A stretch of 64,000 nt of DNA from NCBI GenBank assembly GCA_012728315.1, contig JAAYFI010000006.1, forward strand, positions 1-64,000, given 5' to 3'. The position numbers and the translations under genes are program-made. A model generated the notes under the pieces. It did not search any database and had not been told where the DNA came from. It worked only from the letters and a program-made list of their open reading frames with translations. Below are positions 49,035-58,231 of the stretch, one piece after another (the stretch's first letter is position 1; each line of letters begins with the position of its first letter). Source of the DNA: Gammaproteobacteria bacterium. Lineage in GTDB: Bacteria > Pseudomonadota > Gammaproteobacteria > Pseudomonadales > Pseudomonadaceae.

Positions 49035-49652
49035 TCACTGACCTTCCAAACTGGCAGCCCGCGCGTAAGGAAGGCCACTTTCTGTTTGGTTCACACTGGC
49101 CTGCTGTGCATGCTGACGCAAATAGTTTGGCAAACGACGTTCATACCAAGCCTCTTCTCCCGAAACTGCCTGTGCAGCCGGGGCTTTCTCACCCTGCGCA
49201 CTGTAACTGGCCAGCACTACAGGGCTTTGGCTTTGGCTGCTAGCCGGTAAGCGTTGCTCGCTTTGCGCAACCATTGCCTCCTGCTGTACCGCGTCTTGGT
49301 TGTAAAAACGCACACCACCCAACACAGCTAAAGTGACTGAAGCAGCCACAGCAAGACGACCCAACCAGGGTGCTCGGTAAACATTTTTAGCGCGCACCTC
49401 AGCAGCGGGCTGCTCAGGCGTGTTCACATTCAGGGCAGGCTCTGCATCAATGGCCGCCATAATACTGGCGGACAAATCGCTCTGCACACTAAAAGGCTCA
49501 CTGTGCATCGCGGCACGAGCTATTTGGTAACGTGACCAGCTGGCTCGCACTTCTGGATCATTACTGGCATTAAGCACTCGTCGCAACTCTAACTCATCGG
49601 CCTCATTATCAATGAGAGCCGAAAGTGACTGCTTAAGAATGTCTTGACTCAT
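49035..49652 (-). CDS. mucA: Anti-sigma factor MucA (RseA family)
   Basis: A 205-residue single-pass membrane protein. The N-terminal cytoplasmic anti-sigma domain starts MSQDILKQSLSALIDNEADELELRR, and a membrane helix (WLGRLAVAASVTLAVLGGV) follows near residue 92. The periplasmic tail ends ASLEGQ. MucA holds AlgU inactive until it is cut by AlgW/MucP-type proteases. The frame is intact, so no mucoid-type mutation is visible. The ATG at 49652 matches the family start. Confidence 0.95.
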   Translation of the reverse strand: MSQDILKQSLSALIDNEADELELRRVLNASNDPEVRASWSRYQIARAAMHSEPFSVQSDLSASIMAAIDAEPALNVNTPEQPAAEVRAKNVYRAPWLGRLAVAASVTLAVLGGVRFYNQDAVQQEAMVAQSEQRLPASSQSQSPVVLASYSAQGEKAPAAQAVSGEEAWYERRLPNYLRQHAQQASVNQTESGLPYARAASLEGQ

Positions 49653-49684
49653 ACTCAGGTTCCTCTTGTGGCTTGCGTTGCGCA

Positions 49685-50266
49685 TTACTGGGCGTCTTGC
49701 AACAAAGGTCGCAAGGCTTTATCTACAGCCTCGCGCGCTCGAAAAATGCGCGAACGCACTGTACCTACGGGACACTGCATTACAGTGGCAATGTCCTCAT
49801 AACTCAGACCTTCAAATTCACGTAAAGTTAGAGCACAACGTAAATCTTCCGGTAATTGCTTGATACTTTGCTGCACGGTTTGATCAATTTCATCACGCAA
49901 CATCAAGCGTTCCGGAGAAGCCATATCTTTTAAAGCATGGTCACCGTCATAAAATTCTGCATCACCCGAATCCACATCACTGCTCGGTGGTCGGCGGTTG
50001 CGCGACACTAAATAGTTTTTTGCTGTATTAATGGCAATACGATACAACCACGTATAAAAAGCGCTATCCCCGCGAAAATTCGCTAGAGCGCGATACGCTT
50101 TAATAAAAGCCTCTTGCGTTACATCTTGGGCTTCAGAAGGATCGTGCACAAAGCGCACAACCAGCCCTAATATTCGGTGCTGATACTTTAAAACCAATAA
50201 ATCAAAGGCTCGTTTATCACCACCCTGAACGCGCTTCACCAGCTGCTGATCATCATCGGGTGTCAT
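49685..50266 (-). CDS. algU: RNA polymerase sigma factor AlgU (sigma-E/sigma-22)
   Basis: A 193-residue ECF sigma factor very close to P. aeruginosa AlgU, with region 2 RAFDLLVLKYQHRILGLV and FYTWLYRIAINTAKNYL, and region 4 LREFEGLSYEDIATVMQC. It drives envelope-stress and, in relatives, alginate genes. A consensus AlgU promoter lies about 200 nt upstream, so it is probably autoregulated. Confidence 0.98.
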   Translation of the reverse strand: MTPDDDQQLVKRVQGGDKRAFDLLVLKYQHRILGLVVRFVHDPSEAQDVTQEAFIKAYRALANFRGDSAFYTWLYRIAINTAKNYLVSRNRRPPSSDVDSGDAEFYDGDHALKDMASPERLMLRDEIDQTVQQSIKQLPEDLRCALTLREFEGLSYEDIATVMQCPVGTVRSRIFRAREAVDKALRPLLQDAQ

Positions 50267-50462
50267 GCATACTCCCCAACAAGCCGGCTCGCAAGATTAC
50301 GATCAACAGCACATTCATTGTGCGCCATAATTATTCTCCACATTAAACACTTACAGTAACGCGTCTGGTGTCGATAAAAAGACTCACCACAGCCACGCTC
50401 TGCGCCCACCTCACTGTAACGCTTTCTCATCAATTACGTGTAGTTTAATGATTAACCTAAGT

Positions 50463-50489
50463 ATGGAACTCCAGCAGCCGCTAAAGTTC
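50463..50489 (-). promoter_or_regulatory. AlgU/sigma-E type promoter of algU
   Basis: On the minus strand GAACTT (50489-50484) is followed after exactly 16 nt by TCCAT (50467-50463). The Pseudomonas AlgU consensus is GAACTT-N16/17-TCtga or TCCAA. It points towards algU and fits the known autoregulation of this operon. Confidence 0.75.
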
Positions 50490-50561
50490 CCAACATTTGT
50501 AAGTATTTTGCAAGGCAATCCAGCGCTATACTAGCCTAAGTTTTAATTGCGGATTCTATTT

Positions 50562-52178
50562 ATGAGTCAATATCACCAGTACGATGTTCTGATTATCGGC
50601 AGCGGCGCAGCAGGTTTAACCACTGCCCTCACACTTCCGCAGCACTTGCGCATTGCCGTATTAAGCAAGGGCGACCTCGCGAGCGGCTCAACCTACTGGG
50701 CCCAAGGCGGCGTTGCCGGCGTGCTCGATGATAGCGATACGGTTGAATCCCATGTGCAAGACACCTTGATCGCTGGTGCCGGTTTATGCAACGAAGCAGC
50801 CGTGCGCTTTACTGTGGAAAACAGCCGCAGTGCCATTGATTGGCTGATTGAGCAAGGTGTGCCCTTTACTCGCAACGAAGCCAAGCATACCGACGAGGCT
50901 CATTTCGATTACCACCTGACCCGTGAAGGCGGCCACAGTCATAGGCGCATTATTCATGCCGCAGATGCCACCGGCGCGGCTATTTTCACGACTTTACTTG
51001 CCCGTGCCCGCCAGCAAAGCAATATCCATCTACTCGAACAGCAAGTCGCAATTGATTTAATTACCAGCAATAAACTAGGCCGCGAAGGCAATGCCTGCCT
51101 CGGCGCCTATGTGCTCAATCGCGAAACCTCCGAGGTGGACACTTATGCCGCACGTTTTACTGTGCTGGCAACCGGCGGCGCCGCTAAAGTCTATTTATAT
51201 ACCAGCAACCCCGATAGCGCTTGCGGCGATGGTATTGCCATGGCGTGGCGCGCAGGCTGTAGCGTAGGTAATTTGGAGTTTAATCAATTTCACCCCACCT
51301 GTTTATACCATCCGCAGGCAAAAAACTTTTTAATCACCGAGGCTTTGCGCGGTGAAGGCGCCCACTTAAAACTACCCAATGGTGAGCGCTTTATGGCGCG
51401 TTTTGACCACCGAGAAGAACTCGCACCACGGGATATTGTGGCGCGCGCCATTGACCATGAAATGAAACGCCTAGGCATTGAGTGCGTGTATTTAGATATC
51501 AGCCATAAATCCGCTGATTTTATTCAAGAGCACTTCCCTACGGTGTATGAGCGCTGCCTAACCTTTGGTATTGATATCACTAAAGAACCGATCCCTGTAG
51601 TTCCCGCAGCGCATTACACTTGCGGCGGCGTGGTGGTTGATCAACACGGGCACACTGATTTGAGTCATTTATATGCAATTGGTGAAACCAGCTTTACCGG
51701 TTTACACGGTGCCAATCGCATGGCCAGCAACTCTTTATTAGAGTGTTTTGTCTACGCCCGCTCTGCGGCCAAGGATATCAGTCAGCAAGACGCTAATGTC
51801 AGCCCTCCAGAGCAGCTGCCCCACTGGGATGCAAGCTTAGTCACCGACTCTGATGAAGATGTGATTATTGCTCACAACTGGGATGAACTCAGGCGCTTTA
51901 TGTGGGACTACGTCGGCATTGTGCGCACCAATAAGCGCTTACTGCGCGCCCAGCACCGGGTGCGCTTGCTACTGGCTGAGATTGATGAGTTTTACAGCAA
52001 TTACCGCGTGAGCCGTGACTTAATTGAGCTGCGCAATTTAGCGGTTGTCGCTGATCTGATTATTCGCTCAGCCATGCAGCGCAAGGAAAGCCGCGGCCTA
52101 CACTACACCCTTGATTACCCACAGCTTAGCGATCATGTGCAAGATACTATTTTATCGCCTGCCAACGCCGACGACTGA
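50562..52178 (+). CDS. nadB: L-aspartate oxidase
   Basis: A 538-residue flavoenzyme oxidising L-aspartate to iminoaspartate for NAD synthesis. The FAD motif [11 protein letters not shown] is near residue 8, with [33 protein letters not shown] and the C-terminal helical region. Divergent from algU, the usual Pseudomonas arrangement. The ATG at 50562 is the family start. A TATACT -10-like hexamer lies at 50527-50532. Confidence 0.97.
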   Translation: MSQYHQYDVLIIGSGAAGLTTALTLPQHLRIAVLSKGDLASGSTYWAQGGVAGVLDDSDTVESHVQDTLIAGAGLCNEAAVRFTVENSRSAIDWLIEQGVPFTRNEAKHTDEAHFDYHLTREGGHSHRRIIHAADATGAAIFTTLLARARQQSNIHLLEQQVAIDLITSNKLGREGNACLGAYVLNRETSEVDTYAARFTVLATGGAAKVYLYTSNPDSACGDGIAMAWRAGCSVGNLEFNQFHPTCLYHPQAKNFLITEALRGEGAHLKLPNGERFMARFDHREELAPRDIVARAIDHEMKRLGIECVYLDISHKSADFIQEHFPTVYERCLTFGIDITKEPIPVVPAAHYTCGGVVVDQHGHTDLSHLYAIGETSFTGLHGANRMASNSLLECFVYARSAAKDISQQDANVSPPEQLPHWDASLVTDSDEDVIIAHNWDELRRFMWDYVGIVRTNKRLLRAQHRVRLLLAEIDEFYSNYRVSRDLIELRNLAVVADLIIRSAMQRKESRGLHYTLDYPQLSDHVQDTILSPANADD

Positions 52179-52602
52179 ATTTTAAACGCACCCGCAGGCG
52201 GCGATGGCTGTCCTGCGGCAAGCAGTCAGAAGGTATCAATGCGCTGCGATACAACCATTGATGAGCATATCTATAACGCAATAAAACCAGCGCTGGCACA
52301 GCAATACTGTCAGCACGCAACTGCACCGCGCGCCAGCCATTTTGCGCAGTCCAGAGCTGCCACCCCTGCGCACTGTGGCGTAAACCAAAACGCCAAGCTG
52401 GAGTTTTCGAGCAGCGCAGCAGATAGTATTGATAGCCCATCTGCAGACCAAGCAATAACGCCAGACTGAGCTTCCACAGCCCAGGTATGTGTGCCAGCAA
52501 TAGCCCAGCTATTGCTAATCCGTACACACATATAACAATCACTGACAGCCTTACGGAAGGCTGCCAGAAACAGCTAAATGACTGATTACTGCGGGCGTGC
52601 AT
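52147..52602 (-). CDS. YgfX/CptA-like membrane protein
   Basis: A 151-residue protein with two N-terminal membrane helices ([34 protein letters not shown]) and a basic C-terminal domain. Its place directly after sdhE (17-nt overlap) and its layout match YgfX, the membrane partner of SdhE/YgfY. YgfX was described as a toxin (CptA) or cytoskeleton-affecting protein, but that role is debated. The 3' end overlaps convergent nadB by 32 nt. Confidence 0.7.
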   Translation of the reverse strand: MHARSNQSFSCFWQPSVRLSVIVICVYGLAIAGLLLAHIPGLWKLSLALLLGLQMGYQYYLLRCSKTPAWRFGLRHSAQGWQLWTAQNGWRAVQLRADSIAVPALVLLRYRYAHQWLYRSALIPSDCLPQDSHRRLRVRLKFSRRRWQAIK

Positions 52603-52840
52603 AGTCCAGAATCAAATCAACAATGCGCTTTAAGTCGGCATTTTCAGGCTCTGAGCGACGCATAAACCAAGCGAACATATCCTGATCTTCACAGTCAAGC
52701 AGTATCCGGTAGCGTTCACGATCAGCCTCATCAAGTTTTAAATACTGCTCCTCAACAAAAGGCACCAACAACTGATCCAGCTCCCACATACCTCTACGAC
52801 TGTGCCAATAGAGACGTTTTACTTCAGTTTCAGTGGACAT
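52586..52840 (-). CDS. sdhE: FAD assembly factor SdhE (CptB/YgfY)
   Basis: An 84-residue helical protein with the conserved RGMWELD near residue 16 and the C-terminal [11 protein letters not shown]. SdhE helps attach FAD covalently to SdhA and FrdA. The ATG at 52840 has GGAG 6 nt upstream. Co-transcribed with the YgfX-like gene. Confidence 0.93.
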   Translation of the reverse strand: MSTETEVKRLYWHSRRGMWELDQLLVPFVEEQYLKLDEADRERYRILLDCEDQDMFAWFMRRSEPENADLKRIVDLILDYARPQ

Positions 52841-52958
52841 GACACTCTCCAATCAATGATAAAATCAGTATAAGACAGGTTTAACGAAGTCGCATGCCTG
52901 ACAAGAGGCATTTAGCGCTCTATGATAGACATAAGTATTATTTACCAGCGAGACAGTC

Positions 52959-53900
52959 ATGACAGTTTCTTCAAGCTTTACCCCATTAACTCACGAAGGC
53001 GTTTTAGCCGTGCGCGGTGCAGACGCTAAATCTTTTTTGCAAGGGCAAATCACCTGCAACCTAGGCTACGTGAGCGATGAGCGCAGTAGTTTAGGTGCAC
53101 GCTGTACGCCGAAGGGACGCATGTTATCAAGTTTTCGCGTGCTTTTAGAGAATGACGGCTATTTATTGGCAATGGACCACGATATTTTAGTCGCACAATT
53201 GGCTGAGTTACAAAAATACGCCGTCTTCTCCAAATCCAAACTCAGTGATGATAGCGCGCTCTGGAGCCGTTTTGGCCTCTACCAAGGTGATGCAGCCCTA
53301 AGCGCTTTAGGTATTGATTTACCAAGCGAGATCAACAGCACAGTGCATCACAACCAAATGATCGCGATTCGCGTATCGGAACATTTAACTGAGCTGTGGG
53401 TCTGCGCGGATGAAGGCCCATGCCTGCACAAGCGCCTCCTCAACTTGCTGCCCGAAGCGCCCCTCAATACCTGGTTGCTAGGGCAAATTCGCAGCGGTAT
53501 CGGGCATGTCAGCATGCCAACCCGCGAGCTTTTCATCCCGCAAATGCTCAACTTACCGGCTCTAGATGCAGTGAGCTTTAAAAAAGGCTGCTACACCGGT
53601 CAAGAAATCGTGGCACGCATGCAATATCTCGGCAAGCTCAAACGTCATATGTATCGCTTCAAACTCGCCGGCGATAGCATCCCAGCACCCGCTACCGCCT
53701 TGCTGTCTCCTGTCCATTCCAGCTCGATTGGCGAGGTTGTTAGCGCTGCACGCAGTGATGACGGCATCGAGCTCCTCGCCACCGCACTCAATGATGCTGT
53801 AAGTGACGGACGTATTTATCTAGAAGGCGATGAGAAAAACCTGCTTGAGCAGCTAGATTTACCTTATGCACTGGACACTGAGCGTGAAATTTTACGCTAA
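52959..53900 (+). CDS. ygfZ: tRNA-modifying/iron-sulfur assembly protein YgfZ
   Basis: A 313-residue folate-binding protein of the GcvT-like fold. The signature KKGCYTGQEIVAR, with its conserved Cys, lies near residue 209, and VRGADAKSFLQGQITCNL near the start. YgfZ supports Fe-S enzymes such as MiaB with tetrahydrofolate. Divergent from sdhE, as in P. aeruginosa. Confidence 0.94.
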   Translation: MTVSSSFTPLTHEGVLAVRGADAKSFLQGQITCNLGYVSDERSSLGARCTPKGRMLSSFRVLLENDGYLLAMDHDILVAQLAELQKYAVFSKSKLSDDSALWSRFGLYQGDAALSALGIDLPSEINSTVHHNQMIAIRVSEHLTELWVCADEGPCLHKRLLNLLPEAPLNTWLLGQIRSGIGHVSMPTRELFIPQMLNLPALDAVSFKKGCYTGQEIVARMQYLGKLKRHMYRFKLAGDSIPAPATALLSPVHSSSIGEVVSAARSDDGIELLATALNDAVSDGRIYLEGDEKNLLEQLDLPYALDTEREILR

Positions 53901-53935
53901 CCCTTCTCTAGGCTATTGATTAAGGACACAAGTGA

Positions 53936-54775
53936 ATGAGCACACTGGCAGAAACAGTAAAAAATGAACTGCTTGATGCAATTGCAAATGATGAGCTGGT
54001 GCTACCCACCTTGCCGGAAGTGGCTTTGCGTGTGCGTGAGGCTGCGGAAGACCCAAACGTCAGCATCCCAGCTCTCAGCAAAGTCATTGGCAATGACGCG
54101 GCCCTAACCGCACGCATAATCAAAGTGGTTAACAGCCCGCTGCTACGAACCAACAAAGAAATCACTGACTTAAATATGGCCGTCAGTCGTTTGGGTATTA
54201 ACTACACGTCCAACTTAGCCACAGGCCTAGCCATGGAGCAAATGTTCCAAGCCACCTCAGATGTCATTGATCAAAAAATGCGTGATGTTTGGACTAAAAG
54301 CACTGAGATTGCAGGTATTTGTCATGTTCTGTGCCGCCACTTTACTCGTCTTATGCCGGACCAAGCCACGCTAGCAGGCTTAGTGCACCAAATAGGCGTT
54401 CTACCGATATTGACCTACGCCGAAGAAAGCAATGCACTGCTTAAAGACTCCATCAGCCTTAATCATATTATTGAGCACATTCATCCATTGATCGGTGAGC
54501 GTATTTTACGCGCATGGGATTTCCCTGAGCAAATTGCTGCAGTACCTGGCAATTATTTAGACTTTGGCCGCCAATCTCGCTCAGTGGATTACATTGATAT
54601 TGTGCAAGTGGCCACTTTGCAGAGCTACTCTGACAGTGATCACCCGCTGGGGCAGGTGGACTGGAGTCAAGTCGCCGCCTTTGCACAGCTTGGCTTAGAT
54701 GTGCAAAGCCGCATCAGCGATGATGAGGACTTATCCGCCTCCATGGAAGCCGCAACCCTAATGCTTCAAGGCTAA
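53936..54775 (+). CDS. HDOD domain signalling protein
   Basis: A 279-residue cytoplasmic protein made mostly of one HDOD domain (LPTLPEVALRVREAAED to about residue 215). HDOD is an HD-like fold lacking the catalytic metal site. Such proteins act in signalling or motility regulation; partners are unknown. Starts 35 nt after ygfZ on the same strand and could be read with it. Confidence 0.85.
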   Translation: MSTLAETVKNELLDAIANDELVLPTLPEVALRVREAAEDPNVSIPALSKVIGNDAALTARIIKVVNSPLLRTNKEITDLNMAVSRLGINYTSNLATGLAMEQMFQATSDVIDQKMRDVWTKSTEIAGICHVLCRHFTRLMPDQATLAGLVHQIGVLPILTYAEESNALLKDSISLNHIIEHIHPLIGERILRAWDFPEQIAAVPGNYLDFGRQSRSVDYIDIVQVATLQSYSDSDHPLGQVDWSQVAAFAQLGLDVQSRISDDEDLSASMEAATLMLQG

Positions 54776-54782
54776 CTAAAAA

Positions 54783-54812
54783 AGCACACCTTACCCGCAG
54801 GTAGGGTGTGCT
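54783..54812. repeat. Strong hairpin after the HDOD gene
   Basis: A 13-bp stem (AGCACACCTTACC / GGTAGGGTGTGCT, one G-T pair) with a CGCA loop. An A run precedes it and no T run follows on the plus strand, so as a U-tract terminator it would only work in the minus direction, where no gene reads into it. Confidence 0.6.
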
Positions 54813-54913
54813 GCACCTCCCAGCAAAGCCTGCATAAATCAACGTTAAGCCATATATTTCACAGCATTAACCTTCCCCTGCCATACCTCGCTCCATCGCC
54901 TCCTCTAGCGTAA

Positions 54914-54927
54914 TTGACCCCCGTCAA
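54914..54927. promoter_or_regulatory. ANR/FNR box of the ubiUVT operon
   Basis: TTGAC-CCCC-GTCAA is a perfect palindrome of the ANR/FNR/DNR type (consensus TTGAT-N4-ATCAA). A -10-like TAGATT at 54950-54955 would start transcription near 54962, placing the box centre at -41.5, the class-II activation distance. This fits anaerobic expression of the genes downstream. Confidence 0.75.
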
Positions 54928-55015
54928 GGCCTACCTTAAGTAATCTGCTTAGATTGCACAGGTTATTCATGGAACCACCACTTAGGTGCATCCATACCCA
55001 ATTGTAGGAGTTCAC

Positions 55016-56011
55016 ATGCAACTGGTTTGTCCTGCAGGTAGCCTGCCTGCCCTTAAAGCTGCTGTTCGCCAAGGCGCCGATGCTGTGTATGTTGGTTTTC
55101 GCGATGACACCAACGCCCGTCACTTTGCTGGGTTAAACTTCGATGACCGACAGCTAGAAAACGGCATTGCTTTTGCCCACGATCACAACAAGCATATTTA
55201 CATTGCGGTTAACACTTATGCTCAGCCCGATGGCTGGAATCGCTGGCAACGCGCAGTTGATCAAGCGGCGGATCTGGGTGTCAATGCGCTGATTGCTGCT
55301 GACCCTGGTGTTCTGGCCTATGCCAGCAAACATCACCCGCAACTGAACTTGCACTTATCTGTACAGGGTTCGGCAACCAATGCCGCGGCTTTATCTTTTT
55401 ACCAAGAACGCTACGACATTAAGCGCGCGGTATTACCTCGAGTTTTATCATTAGCTCAAGTCAAACATGTCGCCAGTCAAACCAGCGTGCCAATAGAAGT
55501 TTTTGCCTTTGGCAGCTTATGTATTATGGCGGAGGGGCGCTGTCACCTGTCCTCTTATCTAACCGGCGAATCCCCTAACCTCTGTGGCGTCTGCTCGCCG
55601 GCTAAAGCCGTACGCTGGAGCAACGAAGAAGGTGAACTGACCTCGCGTCTCAATGAGGTATTAATCGACCGTTACAGCGAAGGCGAATCGGCCGGCTACC
55701 CCACCTTATGCAAAGGGCGCTTTATGGTGAATGGCCAGCGCTTCCATGCCTTAGAAGAGCCCACCAGCCTAGACACCATGGACCTGATCCCTGAACTGGC
55801 CAAAATCGGAGTCAGTGCCGTAAAAATCGAAGGCCGTCAGCGCAGCCCAGCCTATGTCGAACAAGTGACTCGGGTCTGGCGTGCCGCCTTAGACAGCCAC
55901 CGTCAAGCGCCTGAGCACTACCAAGTTGAACCGGCCTGGAGACAAACCTTGGCCGGCCTTTCTGAAGGCAGTCAAACCACACTGGGTGCATACCATCGCG
56001 CTTGGCAATAA
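55016..56011 (+). CDS. ubiU: O2-independent ubiquinone hydroxylation protein UbiU
   Basis: A 331-residue U32-family protein. It begins MQLVCPAGSLPALKAAV, with the Fe-S cysteines in SLCIMAEGRCHLSSY and ESPNLCGVC and a further Cys in YPTLCKGR. UbiU works with UbiV as a 4Fe-4S complex that hydroxylates ubiquinone precursors without O2, using prephenate. AGGAG precedes the ATG at 55016. First gene of ubiUVT. Confidence 0.95.
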   Translation: MQLVCPAGSLPALKAAVRQGADAVYVGFRDDTNARHFAGLNFDDRQLENGIAFAHDHNKHIYIAVNTYAQPDGWNRWQRAVDQAADLGVNALIAADPGVLAYASKHHPQLNLHLSVQGSATNAAALSFYQERYDIKRAVLPRVLSLAQVKHVASQTSVPIEVFAFGSLCIMAEGRCHLSSYLTGESPNLCGVCSPAKAVRWSNEEGELTSRLNEVLIDRYSEGESAGYPTLCKGRFMVNGQRFHALEEPTSLDTMDLIPELAKIGVSAVKIEGRQRSPAYVEQVTRVWRAALDSHRQAPEHYQVEPAWRQTLAGLSEGSQTTLGAYHRAWQ

Positions 56012-56023
56012 GGGGTAACGATC

Positions 56024-56914
56024 ATGAAGCTTTCTTTAGGTCCTGTTTTATTTTTTTGGGAACGCGATGCCTTAATGCAGTTTTACGCAGACATGGCTGA
56101 GCAACCCCTCGATATTATTTATCTGGGCGAAACAGTCTGCTCTAAGCGACGCTCACTATCGCTAGATGATTGGCTAGGCTTAGCGCGAGATATGCAGCAA
56201 CACAGCACAGCACAGATCGTTCTTTCAGGCCTGACATTAGTTGAAGCAGCGTCTGAACTATCCAGCCTCAAACGCATGTGCAACAACGGTGAGTTTTTAG
56301 TAGAAGCCAACGATATGGCGGCGGTGCACTTTTTAAGTGAGCTCAAAGTACCCTTTATTGGTGGCCCGGCATTAAATATTTATAACGGCCATACCTTGGC
56401 AGAGTTTATTGCTGCTGGCATGTTGCGTTGGTCACCTCCGGTGGAGAGTTCGGCAAAGATTATTTCTGCAACCCTCAAGCAACTGGATCAACTGGGAGTG
56501 ATGCGCCCAGAAGTTGAAGTCTTTGCCTACGGCCATTTACCTCTCGCTTATTCGGCGCGCTGCTTTACCGCACGCTCAGAAAACCGCGCAAAAGACGATT
56601 GCGAGCTGTGCTGCATTAAATACCAAGAAGGCATTCCGTTATTGAGCCAAGAAGGACAGGCGTTATTTACCATTAACGGCATTCAGACCCTGTCGGCTGA
56701 AATCAATAACTTGCTGGCTGATTTCTCATCACTCAAAGCTGCAGGCACTGATATCGCACGACTCAGCCCGCGCGCGCAAGGCATGCCTGAAGTCATTCGC
56801 GCCTGGGATAAAGTTCGCCAAGGTGAACCTGCACCACTTGCGGTACAAGGCTGCAACGGTTATTGGCATGGTCGCCCCGGCATGCTGAGCGTGGAGGAGC
56901 TAGGCTTATGTTAA
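56024..56914 (+). CDS. ubiV: O2-independent ubiquinone hydroxylation protein UbiV
   Basis: A 296-residue U32-family partner of UbiU. The four Fe-S cysteines are seen in GETVCSKRRSL (C39 region) and ARCFTARSENRAKDDCELCC. Lies 12 nt after ubiU and overlaps ubiT by 7 nt, so the three are one translational unit. Confidence 0.95.
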   Translation: MKLSLGPVLFFWERDALMQFYADMAEQPLDIIYLGETVCSKRRSLSLDDWLGLARDMQQHSTAQIVLSGLTLVEAASELSSLKRMCNNGEFLVEANDMAAVHFLSELKVPFIGGPALNIYNGHTLAEFIAAGMLRWSPPVESSAKIISATLKQLDQLGVMRPEVEVFAYGHLPLAYSARCFTARSENRAKDDCELCCIKYQEGIPLLSQEGQALFTINGIQTLSAEINNLLADFSSLKAAGTDIARLSPRAQGMPEVIRAWDKVRQGEPAPLAVQGCNGYWHGRPGMLSVEELGLC

Positions 56915-57420
56915 AGCGTGCAGCACCCTTTTTATTATCCGCAGGCGACCGCCTGTTACCTTTAACCAGCCATCTACCCTTTTTCTTGCAGCGCTTAACT
57001 TTACAACGCTGCTTAAACCAAGTGTTTGCCCAAGCCATGCAAGATGGCTTGTTCGATATACTTGAACAACGCTGGATGCGCTTGCAGGTCAATGACTTGG
57101 ATTTATCCTGGTGTTTGAGCAAAGAGCCCAACAGCAACCGCCTCCTGATCAAAGACCGCGCCCCTGTGGAAGTCACCATCAGTGGCAATTGGCGTGAGTT
57201 TTTATTATTAGCCAGTCGCCAGGAAGACCCTGACACCCTATTCTTTCGCCGCCGCTTACAAATCGATGGCGATACCGAGTTAGGGTTAGCCGTTAAAAAC
57301 ATGATCGACAGTCTCGATTCAGATGATTTACCGCATTGGCTTTGGCAAATAATTGAAACTCTTGGCAAAGAGGCCATGCCAACACTGAACGAGTCACACA
57401 GCAGTCGCCATGCCCTGTAA
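56908..57420 (+). CDS. ubiT: Ubiquinone accessory protein UbiT (SCP2 domain)
   Basis: A 170-residue SCP2-type lipid carrier protein with LEQRWMRLQVNDLDLSW and DPDTLFFRRRLQIDGDTELGLA. UbiT is required with UbiU and UbiV for anaerobic ubiquinone and probably holds the prenyl intermediates, as UbiJ does aerobically. Start ATG at 56908, preceded by GGAGGAG. Here it is last in the operon; in E. coli it is divergent from ubiUV. Confidence 0.93.
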   Translation: MLKRAAPFLLSAGDRLLPLTSHLPFFLQRLTLQRCLNQVFAQAMQDGLFDILEQRWMRLQVNDLDLSWCLSKEPNSNRLLIKDRAPVEVTISGNWREFLLLASRQEDPDTLFFRRRLQIDGDTELGLAVKNMIDSLDSDDLPHWLWQIIETLGKEAMPTLNESHSSRHAL

Positions 57421-57503
57421 CCACTGCAAGCTGCTGCCAATAACGGCTTGAGCATTGTGCAGCGAAGCTCTATTATTTCTTTAAATATGATTGGAGCTGT
57501 ACG

Positions 57504-57809
57504 ATGCTGACCCTACTGCAAATTGATTTTCCATTTGAAGGCCCTTTTGGTGAAGATATGCACCACGCCATGCAAGATCTGGCGCAATCGATCAGCCAAG
57601 AACCGGGCCTTATCTGGAAACTATGGACAGAAAACCCAGCCACCCAAGAAGCTGGCGGAGTTTACTTGTTTAGTGATGCACAATCAGCGCAAAATTATTT
57701 AACCATGCATGAAGCGCGCCTCAGCGCCAGTGGCGTCAAAGGCATACGTGCCAAGCTCTTTTCTGTTAACACACCACTGAGCAAGATCTGTAATGGGCCT
57801 ATCCAATGA
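57504..57809 (+). CDS. YdhR-type putative monooxygenase
   Basis: A 101-residue protein of the YdhR family (ferredoxin-like dimeric alpha-beta barrel): MLTLLQIDFPFEGPFGEDM, GLIWKLWTENPATQEAGGVYLF, ARLSASGVKGIRAKLF. The predicted monooxygenase activity is unproven. It lies 83 nt after ubiT and is coupled to yajD. Confidence 0.85.
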   Translation: MLTLLQIDFPFEGPFGEDMHHAMQDLAQSISQEPGLIWKLWTENPATQEAGGVYLFSDAQSAQNYLTMHEARLSASGVKGIRAKLFSVNTPLSKICNGPIQ

Positions 57810-58159
57810 GCACCAGTAAACTCGATAAAATTATCGCGCAATCTTACCAAGAGCGTGAAAGCGGCTACCGGCAAAAAGCATTAAAAATGTACCCTCACTT
57901 TTGCGGGCGCTGTGGCCGCGAGTTCAGCGGCAAACGTCTCAGTGAGCTGACGGTGCATCACCGCGATCACAACCATGACAACAACCCAGCCGATGGCTCA
58001 AACTGGGAATTACTGTGCTTGTACTGTCATGATAATGAACACCAGCGCCAAGTTGATTTGCACTACCAAAAAGAAGAAAGCGCCGGGCAAAAAGGGCCAC
58101 AGCAAACCTTTAAAGGCTTGGCGGGCCTTGCTGATTTACTAAAAAAACAATCAGAGTAA
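57806..58159 (+). CDS. yajD: YajD family HNH nuclease
   Basis: A 117-residue HNH protein. Zinc-binding CGRCGREF and LCLYCHDNEHQR frame the HNH core ELTVHHRDHNHDNNPADGSNWELL. YajD homologues are small, chromosomal and of unknown role; a DNA or RNA nuclease is inferred from the motif. Start overlaps the ydhR-like gene by 4 nt. Confidence 0.9.
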   Translation: MSTSKLDKIIAQSYQERESGYRQKALKMYPHFCGRCGREFSGKRLSELTVHHRDHNHDNNPADGSNWELLCLYCHDNEHQRQVDLHYQKEESAGQKGPQQTFKGLAGLADLLKKQSE

Positions 58160-58231
58160 GCTGAAGCTCTGCGCGGCTGTAACACCTTATCTTGCTTGCA
58201 GCCGCACAGACATAAACACTGAGCCCGCCGA

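Noticed and set aside
49035-49652. Possible mucA mutation leading to mucoidy
   Set aside because: The frame is intact from anti-sigma domain to periplasmic tail; no truncation is visible.
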